Below are positions 45,724-56,260 of a DNA stretch of 64,000 nucleotides, in pieces. The DNA comes from Montifringilla adamsi. Lineage: Eukaryota; Chordata; Aves; Passeriformes; Passeridae. The notes below the pieces were generated by a model. That model did no database searches. It worked only from the letters and a program-made list of their open reading frames with translations, and had not been told where the DNA came from. The position numbers and the translations under genes are program-made. The stretch covers positions 4,454,813-4,518,812 of the forward strand of contig JAGGNK010010892.1 of assembly GCA_017590115.1 (NCBI GenBank), in the 5' to 3' direction. Numbering within the stretch: position 1 is the first letter of the stretch; every line of letters starts with the position of its first letter.

Positions 45724-46941
45724 GTCAGTGCTCGGGGCTCGCTGGGGCTGGGCTGTTGTCACCAAGGGAGGGAATGAGCACCAGGACGGGATGAGGGAGC
45801 TGGGAAGGGGCTCAGCCTGGAGAAAAGGAGGCTCAGGGGGGACCTTGTGGCTCTGCACAACTCCTGACAGGAGGGGACAGCCCCAGGCTGGGCTGTGCTC
45901 GCAGGGAACAGGGACAGCGCAAGAAGAAATGGCCTCGAGTTGTGCCAGAGAATGCTTAGATTGAAAATTAAACAAAATGTCTTTGCTGAAAGGGTTATCA
46001 GGCAGTGGAACAGCTGCCCAGAGAAGTGGTGGAATCACCATTCCTGGAAGCATTCAAAAAAAGTGTAAATGTGGCACTTGGGGACAGGGTTTAGTGGTGG
46101 GGTGGCAGTGCTGGGTTAATGGCTGCACTCGATGATCTTGGAGGCCTTCTGCAACCTGAATGATCCTGACTTCTCCTGCACAGGGGTTGGCTTTAGCTCT
46201 GCACAGCCAAAGTGGCTTCTGTAATTTGGTGAGAGCATTACAGGGCATCCTCACACTCACTCATTGGGGTAGGAGCTGTTGCTGAGGGCAGCATTTTGTG
46301 AAACTTCATTCCACGTGGTTTGTGAATAAAATATAAAAATTTTAAAAATACCCTCCATTGCCCTAATTTGGTATTTTGGAAAAAATCATGTTCTTTGCCA
46401 GGTAACTATCATGAATCTGGTTTATATACATTGCCTAATGGATATAAATTTAAATCAACCCACCCCAAAAAATGGGGAAAACTGATCAGCTTTCAGCTGG
46501 AGCAGCCCCTCAGTGTCCTTGCACAACTGCAGTAGTGGCAGCTCATGGGGACAGTGTTGCTTGTGTGGCTGTCCCTTGTCCCTGCGCACTGGGGTGGGGA
46601 ACTCAGCACTGCACAGGAGTTGGCCTGCACTGGACACTGCTTTGGTGACCAGACTACAAAAAACCCAAAGGCTTTTGTGGCTGTGTGCCCTCTACAGCCA
46701 TTGCCAGCCCCAAGGAGGGGAGTCCTCACAAAAAGAGCAGGGAAAAGGGATGTCAGATGTCCTGCTGCATTGACACCATGTCTGGGCTTGGACCTCCCTC
46801 TGTCCCTGGGGCTCCTCCTGTGCTCTGAACTGACAGGTTTTGGGGACAATGCCTGTAAATGTGATTATGCACTATCATTAAATCTGCAGTTCTCCTGCTT
46901 TGTATGCCCCTGTAACCGTCCTTTTCCTCTGCACCCTGCAG
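45724..46941 (+). other. TOX2 intron between window exons 4 and 5
   Basis: A 1218-base intron (gtcagt donor, 'gcaccctgcag' acceptor). About one third is a CR1 copy that starts about 50 bases after the donor. Confidence 0.9.
45772..46172 (+). repeat. CR1 LINE 3' fragment, older subfamily
   Basis: Sense-strand copy with 'gctcagcctggagaaaagg', 'tggcctcgagttgtgccag', 'tcaccattcctggaagcat' and 'cttggggacagggtttagt', ending near 'ctgaatgatcctg'. It belongs to the subfamily also seen at 52496. Confidence 0.92.
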
Positions 46942-47072
46942 GACTTCTCCCATATTTCGTCTGAGTTTCAGAACAGTGTTGGACCCCGTTCTCCTGGTGC
47001 ATCAAACCCCCCAGGAAGCACTGAGTGGGACAACGACTACCCCAGCAGGGAGTGTGGGGTCAACCACTGCAG
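46942..47072 (+). CDS. TOX2: TOX2, window exon 5, ending at a probable GC donor
   Basis: The acceptor 'ccctgcag' starts the exon with DFSHIS, the bird counterpart of the mammalian DFPHIS, and it continues to NPPGSTEWDNDYPSRECGVN and HC. With an end at 47072 the exon is 131 bases, leaving two bases (ag) of a split codon. The next dinucleotide is GC (47073-47074, 'cag|gccagt'), not GT. Joined to 53785, the split codon becomes serine and the reading continues MLPRDKALYLT, aligning residue for residue with the mammalian end CS-LLPRDKSLYLT. If unspliced, the frame instead reads RPVDKAAHC and stops at 47098-47100. A GT at 47052 is an alternative in-frame donor that drops seven residues. Exon identity is certain; the exact 3' end is inferred. 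Confidence 0.85.
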
Positions 47073-47469
47073 GCCAGTAGACAAAGCAGCTCATTGCTAG
47101 TGCACATGGGCTGTGACAGTGCCCAGCAGCTCGCTGCTGCCCTGAAATGTATGGCCAGGTGTGCTCAGGGAAGCTCAAGGCTCCCTCATCTCTGTAGGCT
47201 CACTGAAGTGATGCTATGGAAGCAGGTAGCTTAAAAATCATGGATAAATTCTTCATTGGACATGAAAATATAGGGGTTTTTTTATCTTTTTTTTATTTAT
47301 TTCCATTCCACGGAAGGGTTAGACACATTTCTTTCTGGAGCAGTCCCCCCAGCAGAGTTCCTGGAGGTCTGAAAGCAGCCATGTCCATAAGGCCAGGCCT
47401 CAATGTGGCCTTCCAGTGGTTAATGAGTCTTATTAAAAAGTTGGAGAGCAACTAATTGCAAAGGCAGAT

Positions 47470-47740
47470 AGTTATAGGACAAGTTTTTTAAACTGAAAGA
47501 GAAGAAGTTTAGATCATATGTGAGGATGACATTCTTCCCTGTGAGGGTGCTGAGGCCCTGGCACAGGGTGCCCAGAGCAGCTGTGGCTGCCCCTGGATCC
47601 CTGGCAGTGCCCAAGACCAGGCTGGACAGGGCTGGGAGCAGCCTGGGGCAGTGGAAGGTGTCCCTGCCATGGCAGGGGGTGGATTGAGATGGGTTTTATG
47701 TCCCCTTCCAACCCAGACTATTCTGTGGTTCTGTGATAAG
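47470..47740 (+). repeat. CR1 LINE 3' end fragment
   Basis: Sense copy with 'gaggccctggcacagggtg', 'ctggatccctggcagtgcc', 'gaaggtgtccctgccatgg' and the tail 'attctgtggttctgtgata'. The degraded left part (aactgaaagagaagaagtt) extends it to about 47470. Confidence 0.93.
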
Positions 47741-48884
47741 CAATGTTCTCTGTTCCTAAAGCAATTGCTCTTATCACTGAGGCCACGACCTCCCGTAATT
47801 GTCTCTACCAGCAGGACCCTCACCATTCCTGAGGTTGGTGTGCAAATCCTCAATCCTCCCAAGAGCCACACAATGCTCCATCCCCCTGCACCATGCAGAA
47901 AAGCCCTACTGACATCTGCACACATCTTCCCCTTATGCCCTACAAGCTCTGACATGAATGTGCCAGCATGAAGGTCCCTTTAATGCTGCTGGAAATCCCC
48001 AGTAAATGAAAACATCAGGGTAGTCTTAAAGCTGGGGAGCAGGGAGTGTGTGGAAGCCATTTCCAGCCTCTGCCTAGCCCACTGCTCTTGGCTCAGCTCT
48101 GATGGTTTGGAGGCTCTGTTGTGCTCTCTAGAACATTCCTGGGGTTCTCTGTGGGAGCAGGCTGGGAAGGAGGCTGGATATGGTCGGGGTATTGATTTCC
48201 TTCAAGTGCTGGAACACGGTGCTTTCACCAGAAATAATAACCAGCTCCCAGGATTTTCAGAGCATGGCTCCTGTCTGTGCCAGCAGAGCACTCACAACTG
48301 CTGGGCTGGGCACAACGTGTACAGACATTTATTTCTTCCAGAGCAATAAATAACTGCCTGATCCATTAGAATATCCCTGCTGTCTGCCTGCCCCAGGGGC
48401 TCAGGGACGTGGATAGGTCTGACCTTTGCATGCTCCTTCCTCAAGTCTCTGTGGACAGCCTGGAAGAAGGAGCATGACCAGGACCTGATTGTAAAAGTCA
48501 CTTCACATGTCATGGGCAAAATGCTGGAGGTGCTTGGGGGGCTGTGGCACATGGATCCCAATTTGCAGAGGTGCTGGGCAGATCCCAGGAATTAATTCCC
48601 CTAGAAATAAGCGTCACTTCTTAAGGGATCAGCTGGGAAAACATTTGATTCCCTCTGCAAATTCCACTGCCTGTGTCCCATGCAGAAAGCCCAAGGCACT
48701 CCAGAAACAGGTGAAACGTTCCCATAGCAGTGGGGACTGAGTTCTGTGTTGCTAAAACAAGCTCTGTGACATCTGGCTGGAGTGCCACACTGTAAGCAGA
48801 GGGCCCATGCAATTCATGATCAAAGCTCATGCATTTCATGCCTTTGTCACAGCAGAAATATCAAATTTCATGGGTTTATCGCAG

Positions 48885-48892
<8 letters not shown>

Positions 48893-48916
<24 letters not shown>

Positions 48917-48919
48917 AAA
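48893..48919. repeat. A-run of about 27 bases
   Basis: An uninterrupted A tract after 'gcagcttcctgg'. It could be the tail of a small retrocopy, but the sequence on its left is not recognisable. Confidence 0.9.
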
Positions 48920-49316
48920 GTCATTCTAAAACCAGACAGATTATGCAGAGACTTCCAGATAATTATTAGATAATAGCAAGGAGTTCAGATGGCTAGAGAT
49001 CAGTCCTGCAGAAAGTGCTTAGTGCACTGAAAATGTCATAGTGTCTGCTGAGGAAGGAGCCATCTCCTGTGACTAAAGGCAGCCAGTGCCCAAAGCTGGA
49101 TTGTTCTCATTTATTGTAAAGCCTGGTGTGCCAGCCGTGCCCTCACCTCCTGCTTCTGCTGCCCTGGGATTTGCAGCCTCAGTGTCCCTTCTGCATCACC
49201 TGGAGCAGTCCCAGACAGCTGCAGCTCCCTGTGCCTCAAGGTTGCTCGCCCAGAAAAAGGTGAGAAAGGTCAGCCAGGAAAAGAGATGATCTGGATCTCC
49301 TCACCCAGGTCAAGGA

Positions 49317-49576
49317 ATGATGGGGCAAGGGGGAATGGCTTCCCATTGCCAGGGCAGGGTTAGATAGGATATTGGGAAAAATTCTTCCCTGTGAAGGTGG
49401 GCAGGCCCTGGCACAGGGTGCCCAGAGCAGCTGGGGCTGCCCCTGGATCCCTGGAAGTGCCCAGGGCCAGGCTGGACAGGGCTTGGAGCAGCCTGGGACA
49501 GTGGAAGGTGTCCCTGGGAACAAGATGAGCTTTAAGGCCCATTCCCATCCAGTCCACTCTAGGATTCCATGATCTC
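49317..49576 (+). repeat. CR1 LINE 3' end fragment
   Basis: Sense copy: 'ggcaagggggaatggcttc', 'gggcaggccctggcacagg', 'ctggatccctggaagtgcc', then the tail 'ccactctaggattccatga'. Confidence 0.93.
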
Positions 49577-49652
49577 CCTGACTCTTCTCCTTTCTCCAGT
49601 GCACTTTGCACTAATTTCCAAGTGACCTCCTATTGTAAGTGCAGGCAATCCC

Positions 49653-50041
49653 TGTGGCAGGGAGGAATGATGAGGAGAACCCCATCTTATCAGAAGGCTA
49701 ATTTATTACTTTACTATACTGTATTATATAATTAAAGAATGCAGAAAGGATCATTACTGAATACTAAAAAGATGATAATGAAAACTGGTGACTCTCTCCA
49801 GAGTCCCGACACAGCCTGGCCCTGATTGGCCAAAGAGTGAAAACAACTCACAGCAGAACCCAGTGAAACAATCACCTGTGGGTAAACGATCCCCAAACAC
49901 ATTCCAAAGGAGCAAAACACAGGAGAAGCAAATGAAATAAGAATTGTTTTCCTTTTCTCTGAGGCCTCTCTTGATGCCTTTCAGCTTCCCAGGAGAAAAA
50001 CTCTGGGCGAAGGAATTTTTTCAGAGAATGTGAATGCCACA
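49653..50041 (-). mobile_element. Solo LTR, TGTGGCA family
   Basis: Ends TGTGGCA...TGCCACA form a seven-base terminal inverted repeat of LTR type. A minus-strand poly(A) signal (tttatt near 49701) gives the orientation. The right end (cagagaatgtgaatgccaca) recurs at 38405-38441, and a related internal segment lies at 62640-63000. I could not confirm a target duplication. It is 389 bases long with no viral coding sequence. Confidence 0.72.
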
Positions 50042-52397
50042 ACCTTCAAAGTTGTCATTGGGCTCCTCCACAGCTTTTCATTAGCTGGGTGGGTCCAACC
50101 CTCAACAGATCTTGGGCACAGCAGTGATAAAGGGATGTTGTCTCCGTGAGTTTGGTCCATCAGTGCTGCCCTAGGTATATTTGGGAAGTCTCTGGACCAT
50201 GCAATGGCCCATTTCAACCTCAGAAGTGCATTCAGCTTAATTGCAATTAAAGCAGCACTGCGAGGAGCACAACCTGGCTGGAAAGAGAAGGGATTGTTCC
50301 TTGATGGGATGTGACTCAACTGCAGAGCCCCAGATTCCTGGAAGAGAGGATCATCCCAACCTCCCCAGCACACAGACAGCCCTGTTGGGTTATGAATTTT
50401 ATTTCATGTCTAACCTTGATATTTCTTTAGCTTCCAACATCTGTTGGCACTGGGTTAGCTGGGGTAAAACCTCCCAAGCCTCGTTTTCTTTTGTGTTTGT
50501 CATCCAGACAACTTCTGAAAAACTGACAAGGTTGTCTTTCTCTCTGTCCTTCTCTATCTAATAAGGGAATTGCTGTAGGGATTTTTGTTTCCCAGCCTAT
50601 CCTTGCTAGTTAAAATGCCATCAAATGACACTTCTTCCCTCATGCCCTGCAAATTCTGGGATCCTGTGAGCAGACACTCCTTAATTCACAACTCAGCCAT
50701 GCTGGAGAGAGAGTTTAAATGATTCTTACCTTCTGCTCTCCCTATTCTTAATGACTTTTGCTTACTGACTTCCATCCAATTTTCCTGGCTCTTTCTGGGC
50801 TGAAGCCCAAGCTGTCCTAGATTGTGAGCAAAGACATGGGGAGCATTTCTCAGCTCCTGCTTGGTGTTTGACTATCACTTCCCACAAGCAACTGCAGCAC
50901 ACAATATCAGTGCTTTTTTGCCACCACATCACAAACTCCTTTCCTAGTCCCCTGTCTCCCTCACCTGACAGCCTGATTCTGGCACTTGCTCTTTCCCAGG
51001 CACTGAATTCCTCTGCTTCAAAGTGATTTTCTCCAAGGGAGCTGCCTCACCTCCACCAGAGGTGCAGCTTGGTTTACAATCTCGTGCAAACCTTTCTTAA
51101 TCCCTAATTCAATCTTAACTCCTCAAAGCACCTCCCTTGTTTTTTCTGCCTTGTTTTCTGATTACAAATCTCTCCAAAAAACTTCCTCCAGGGGTTGTGT
51201 CCTTTCCACCCTAAAACATTCTATGATTTACCTTTGTCTCCTCACATTTAAGTATTTTTCAGATAACACTGAACTGGATTCATCTATGTCCTTCCTCTTA
51301 TTTTAAGGCATGGATTACATTCTTTTTGTCATCCTTTAGCAATTTTTCCCCCCTCTTCCCACTCTCATTTAGGCTAAAAGATGGGGCACTGTCCATTACA
51401 CCCTGTCCAGGCACAAAAACCCGTGTACAGCCACTAGATCCAGACATTTATAACCTCCCTAATTCCTTCCAACAATGAACTGATCCTCTCCAAAGGGGGG
51501 AATTTTCCAAATCAGGAGCTAAATGAGCAAATATTATAAAAAGGCAAAGATAACCCATCACAACTGCACTTAGTTTGGATTCAATTATTTATGGTAATAC
51601 TTTGTGATGAACTGGGAAATGCTCTGTAGCGTGCTGTGTAAAATTAATGAAGTTTTAGGACTGGAATACCTCGCTGCTGCTCAGTGGCATTAAATCTTTT
51701 CTGAGTGCAGGAGGGAAGACTCTGCATTTTAAATGCAGATTATAAAATGTGGAGATTAGCAGAAGGTGAGCTCTTGACTCTACCAGAAGACAGCTCTATC
51801 AACACCAGCCCTGCTCTGCTGTCTGCCCCTTCCCTATTATTCCAGTCACAAACACACCTACACCAGAACCTCCCAAGACTTTTAACTTTAACTTTTAACA
51901 CTTTTTAAAGCCAAGTTGTCTTTATGGAGCTGCTGATGTTTCCATTGTGCATGTGCAGGTGATAAACCCCATTGAAAATCCTGAATTTCAGAGCAAAACC
52001 CCCACAGATCATCAGCCAGGGAAGAGGGACTTCAGCCACTTCTCTCTCTACTATGTCCCAAAAAAAAAAGTGTGTCTGGGCTCCCTCTTTGGACTCTCCT
52101 TATGTAGTGTGAGAATGAGCATATTTGATCCCAAATTAACTTTCTAAACCTCCTTGGCTCAGCCTCAGGTGTGGTGAAGCAGGGGATGGTGGCCCTGGGG
52201 CTGATCCCAGGCAGAGCATTCCAGCATCCTGCTGGTGGGATCTGCAGGGACCCCCAAAGCTGGCCCTGCCCTGCAGCCCCACCAAGCCATAGGAAGGAAC
52301 TGATGTTGTAGCCCTTATAGCTGAAATTCAGGAAGAAATAAAATTGCATCCAACTCTCAGGAGGACCTTCTCAATCTCTACAACTACAGCCTGAAAT

Positions 52398-52440
52398 TTA
52401 GGGTTGGAGTTAGGGTTACCGCCTAGGGTTAGGGTTAGGT
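52398..52440. repeat. Short interstitial telomere-like repeat
   Basis: Contains TTAGGG at 52398, 52410 and 52429, plus a partial unit at 52435, with diverged bases between. This is the vertebrate telomere motif at an internal site, too short and degenerate to be functional. Confidence 0.85.
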
Positions 52441-52495
52441 CAGGGCTACCCACTGACAGAGGATGTAGCCAGGTGAGGGGTTGGGCTCTTCTCCC

Positions 52496-52745
52496 ATATA
52501 ACAAGGGACAGGACAAGATGAAACAGCCTCAAGATGCACCAGGGGAGGTTTAGATTGGGTATTTGGAACAAAATTTCTGCAGGGAAAGCGTGGTCAAGCA
52601 TTGGAAGAGCTGTCCAGGGCAGTAGTGGAGACACCATCCCTGGGGGGCTTCATGACACCTGGGGACATGGTTTGGCAGTGCTGGGAGAGTGGCTGGACTT
52701 GGTCTTAGAGGGGTTTTCCAACCTGAAGGATCCTGCTGTGGTCCC
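52496..52745 (+). repeat. CR1 LINE 3' fragment, older subfamily
   Basis: Sense copy with 'acaagggacaggacaagat', 'ccaggggaggtttagattg' and 'caccatccctggggggctt', ending 'aacctgaaggatcctgctg'. Same subfamily as 45772. Confidence 0.9.
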
Positions 52746-52799
52746 TCTGTGCAGCCCACCCTGTGTTTTGTGCCCTTGATGCCTTTTCCAACCTGTAAA

Positions 52800-53242
52800 T
52801 GAAACAACACACACTTTTCAGATTATATTAGTGCAGGAGGTGACATGAAAGCTGGTCTTTGTTGGAGGCCTTCAGGGGCAGTTATGGAAAAATGTCCACA
52901 AAAGCTTGGCCCCACGGGGGTGCAGGCAGTTTTATAGGTTTGGTGAATTAGCATAATTGACAAGAAGCACCAATTAGGAGCACAGGTAGTGACACAATTC
53001 CCACCCTGGGTCAATCCCCTTCTAAGTCTTCCCCCCTCACATGGGTCTGGTACTTTGTTGGTGAAAATATGTCTGAAGAGCTGCTTTTCCACCTTGGTTG
53101 CCAGGGAGAACCAAGATAGGACAGAGGCTATGGAATATGTTTTGTCTTTCTGCCTAGGGAAGGGGCATGGAAAACTACAGGGAAAACTAGCCACTAATAC
53201 AACAGGTTACAAATACATGTGTAAAGAATACAGGGAACATAT
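52800..53242 (-). mobile_element. Probable LTR (U3/promoter part), minus strand
   Basis: Read on the minus strand the block has a retroviral promoter layout: a CCAAT-type box (CTAATTGG, 52970-52977), then about 35 bases further on a TATA box (CTATAAAA, about 52930-52936). Its right side is interrupted by LTR copy 3 with an exact target duplication, so this element is the older host. No coding sequence remains and the outer limits are approximate. Confidence 0.5.
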
Positions 53243-53659
53243 TGATGCCTTGGAGTGGCTACCTAGAACAGAGGCTAGACAGAATTAAAGGAATAAAGTA
53301 GGCATTTATTGAAAGGCCTTCAAAGGGTACACCTTGGGCAGAGGCTACAACCAAAATAGATAAAAGTCACGAGTTTTTCAGACAGATATAATTTGGCCTA
53401 ATAGCATATCAGGGATAAATTGTCCAATTACAGCTTCAGGTAATGAAGTCATATTCCCCAGTTTGCTCCCCACAGTTCACTTTTGTTTATACTTTTTGGG
53501 CCTGAGGCTGCAAGGATGCCCTTGGTTCCCAACTGGAAAAGGATTGTTCTGTCTGACCAAAATGTGAAGAGAGCTTAGAGTGTCAACTCTATGTGGAGTT
53601 CAGAGTTATACACTAATGCAGGATCTGGAAAATAAAAAAGCTAAAAGCTTAAGGCATCA
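53243..53659 (-). mobile_element. Solo endogenous retrovirus LTR, copy 3 (nested)
   Basis: Starts TGATGCCT and ends AGGCATCA like copies 1 and 2. It is flanked by a perfect four-base duplication (atat at 53239-53242 and 53660-53663). Internal sequence is much more diverged, and at 417 bases it is shorter. It lies only 125 bases before the last TOX2 exon, in antisense orientation. Confidence 0.82.
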
Positions 53660-53784
53660 ATATGAAAGAAAAAAAGGTAAAAACCAAAACAGCATGACCC
53701 TAGAAGCCACGGCATGGCGCAAACCGCGTGCCAGCTGTGCCAGCCCCTTCCCTGCTGTCTCACTGCCTCTGCTTTCTCTTACAG

Positions 53785-53821
53785 CATGCTGCCAAGGGAC
53801 AAGGCACTCTACCTCACCTAA
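53785..53821 (+). CDS. TOX2: TOX2, last coding exon (RDKALYLT terminus)
   Basis: The acceptor 'gctttctcttacag' is followed by c (third base of the split serine codon), then codons for MLPRDKALYLT and the stop taa at 53819-53821. The RDK(A/S)LYLT terminus is shared by TOX and TOX2 in vertebrates as I know them, which makes this identification strong although only 12 codons are involved. In the other phase this sequence reads HAAKGQGTL and on to a longer GC-rich tail, which would result from splicing at a GT at 47077. That product has no family support. Confidence 0.9.
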
Positions 53822-54985
53822 GGCTCAGCACCCCTTCGGGAGGAGGCTCAGACGAAGGACACTTGAGAGGGTCAATCCTACAGCCCCGCGGGAGGCGCGC
53901 GCGGGCGGGACGGGCGCGGCGGCTGCCACCGCGCCTCGGCGCTGGCTTCGTTTCCAGGCTCTAAGAGCAGTTTTCTTTGTTTTCCTTTTCTTTTTGAACT
54001 CTAAAAAAAAAAAATAAGTCTACTTTCTGTGGAAGTCCCCCTCCCCCCCCCCAAAAAATAAAAATAAATACCCCACCTCGTAAATCGCAAAGAACAAAAA
54101 AATAAATAAAGAGAGAAAATTCAAATAAAAATAATAAAATAAGTGCAAAACCAACAAAAAAAAAATGAAGTTAAACTAAGGACACCATTTTTCTGCTTGC
54201 CATCAGCTTAGCTATGGACTATTTTCCTAGTGAACTGCTTTTAGACGCAGCATAAACCCAGGTCTGGTGTCCTGCAGCATTAGGCCAGCTCAGTAGGAGG
54301 ATGCACTCTTTTGACTTGCTAACAGCACTAAACTTTGTGCAAGAAAATGTGAAGTTTGTGTGAATATTGTAAATGCAAAGGCCTTGGATGGTCTGGCGAA
54401 AAAAATTACAAAAATAAATAAAAACTATTGCTAGGTAGGTGGGGGAGAGAGCAGAAGGCAAACTACGAGAGGACAAATGTGAAAGAGATCATGAAAATAT
54501 AATTTGTTGGATAGTTGTAAGTAGTTTACTAAGTGTTTTAGAGCTGTGCTAAAGACATCTTTAAGATTTTTTTGTGAAAGAAATAAGTAGTTTACTTTAT
54601 AGTAAAAGCATTTTATATTAATTGTAGCACATTTTTTAGTTATACATAGAAGGGAGATGTGTATAAAAAAACAACAAAAAAAGCCTGCCAAACTTGTTTC
54701 TATTATTTGTACAGCAAGAAATGGACAATTTATATCCATGTTGTATGGCATTATTATTTTTTTCTGGCCATATGTCCATCTATTTAAAAAATTGCTGACA
54801 ATGATTTTTGTCTATTTATGAAAAATTAGAGAGCATAATTACAGTTTCTCATAAGGTGCATTTTTGGGGTTTTTTTTAATTTTTTATTTTGTTTGAGGGC
54901 GCTGCTTTGGCAGCACCTGGCACATTCGGTTCACAATGCTTATCTTACCTTTCTTTATAATAAAACATATGAAAAGTAGAGCTGA
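53822..54985 (+). other. TOX2: TOX2 3' untranslated region
   Basis: It directly follows the stop. After a CpG-dense block (53880-53945) it turns AT-rich, with A-runs, ATTTA-type motifs and no recognisable transposon, typical of a conserved vertebrate 3' UTR. It ends with a single strong poly(A) signal at 54959-54964 (aataaa), placing cleavage near 54980-54985. Open frames within are short and in AT-rich sequence. Confidence 0.85.
54959..54964 (+). terminator. Poly(A) signal AATAAA of TOX2
   Basis: Canonical hexamer at the point where the AT-rich UTR gives way to ordinary intergenic sequence. A T/G-containing region follows (tctccttttt, tggatgtggc), as expected of a downstream element. Confidence 0.8.
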
Positions 54986-55933
54986 AGCAGTCTCTCCTTT
55001 TTCTGGGGGACATCCTGGATGTGGCCTCTGCCTTGTCCTCCTCAGCTTTCCAACCCGCTCTCCTCTCCCACCACATCCTCACCTGCCCCACCCTCTTCTC
55101 ACTCTGCAATATCAAAGCAATTAATTTCATAATAAATACGCAATGATTAAAACAAGGAGGGAAAATGGAATATTATAAAAACCTTCCTGGAGTTATCACG
55201 GCGAGGAGACAGGATTTCCTCCAGGGAGAGCTTCTGAGATGTTAATTCTTTTTGTGTGTGGCAGGTCAGTGGCCCTGAGACTGTGAAATCGCAGGGAGGA
55301 GATTTCCAGCCCTGGGAGAAGGTCTGGAAGGCATCATCACAGGAGGTTTTGGTGCCAGCAGGTGCCTGTGGTTTGTCCCCTCTGAAGGAAGGTGACACCC
55401 ATGATGTCCATCCCCCTGCAGCCCGGCAGGCAACCCCAGCTCTGTCACCTTTGGGTCACTGTGGCCGTGGGTTTGGAGCCCTTTGGAGGCCTCCATGGAG
55501 GAGGTTCATGGGGCAGCAGTGCAGGGAGCCACTGAAAGGTGACCTTGCCAGTTTAGAGGCCCCTGTGCAAAGCAATAACCACATTTTGACAACTTTCTGG
55601 CCACCTCCCTACATTTCTGCAGGGCTGCCTCTGCTTCTCTCCAAGGGCTGGTGGCTGCTGTGGGGCACCACGGAGGGCACAGAGACCCATCCCCAGCCTG
55701 GGGCATGTGGAGCCATCTGGGGAATGGAGGGCAGTTGGCTATTAGAGAGCCCAGAGCATTAATGAGAAATTGTGGGGTTTTCCAAACCACTTTAATCCCT
55801 GCTAATCTCTAAATTTGCTTGATGGCATCTGTGCTTAAATGGTATTCCAGCTGTTGGCTAATTGTCACGGAGCTGGAATTGCTCCAGGAAAGTGACTGGG
55901 AGCTGAGCCTGCCATCTACCATCACAGCTGGCT
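54986..55933. other. Intergenic flank, no gene seen
   Basis: Downstream of TOX2. An open frame of 168 codons (55256-55762) has no recognisable domain, and frames on the opposite strand are open too, so it is taken as chance in GC-rich DNA. Confidence 0.45.
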
Positions 55934-56260
55934 CAGAGTCACAGAGAGGTTTGGGTTGGAAGAGGACTTAAAACCCATCTCAATCCACCCCCTGCCATGG
56001 CAGGGACACCTTCCACTGTCCCAGGCTGCTCCAAGCCCTGTCCAGCCTGGCCTGGGACACTGCCAGGGATCCAGGGGCAGCCCCAGCTGCTCTGGGCACC
56101 CTGTGCCAGGACCTGCCCACCCTCACAAGGAAAAAAATCCTTCCCAATATCCAACCTAAATTTCTTCTCTTTCAGTTTAAATCCATTCCCATTTCTCCTG
56201 ACACTATCTGCCGTTCCAATTAGCTGCTCTCCATTTTTACCTGCCTCTTCAGGTGCTGAA
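55934..56260 (-). repeat. CR1 LINE 3' end fragment
   Basis: Antisense copy: 'agaggtttgggttggaaga', 'gccatggcagggacacctt', 'gggatccaggggcagcccc', then 'tccttcccaatatccaacc'. Confidence 0.93.

Larger units (their letters stand above)
47073..53784 (+). other. Last TOX2 intron, GC-AG type proposed
   Basis: A 6712-base intron with the proposed GCCAGT donor and a clean 'gctttctcttacag' acceptor. It holds CR1 copies (47470, 49317, 52496), two LTR families (49653, 52800/53243), an A-run (48893-48919) and a telomere-like array (52398). The part 50050-52350 has no recognised element or gene and is pyrimidine-rich in places. Confidence 0.8.

Noticed and set aside
45096..45794. 232-codon alternative sense frame and 201-codon antisense frame over exon 4
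   Set aside because: Both arise from the proline-rich, GC-rich composition of the true TOX2 frame and run through its splice sites.
53243..53659. Apparent first-exon or promoter for the downstream coding exon
   Set aside because: It is a minus-strand solo LTR with an exact target duplication. The coding exon has its own strong acceptor and continues the TOX2 frame.
53728..53964. Alternative 78-codon frame over the last exon (HAAKGQGTL...)
   Set aside because: Would need a GT donor at 47077 and gives a GC-rich tail with no similarity to TOX proteins; the other phase yields the conserved terminus.
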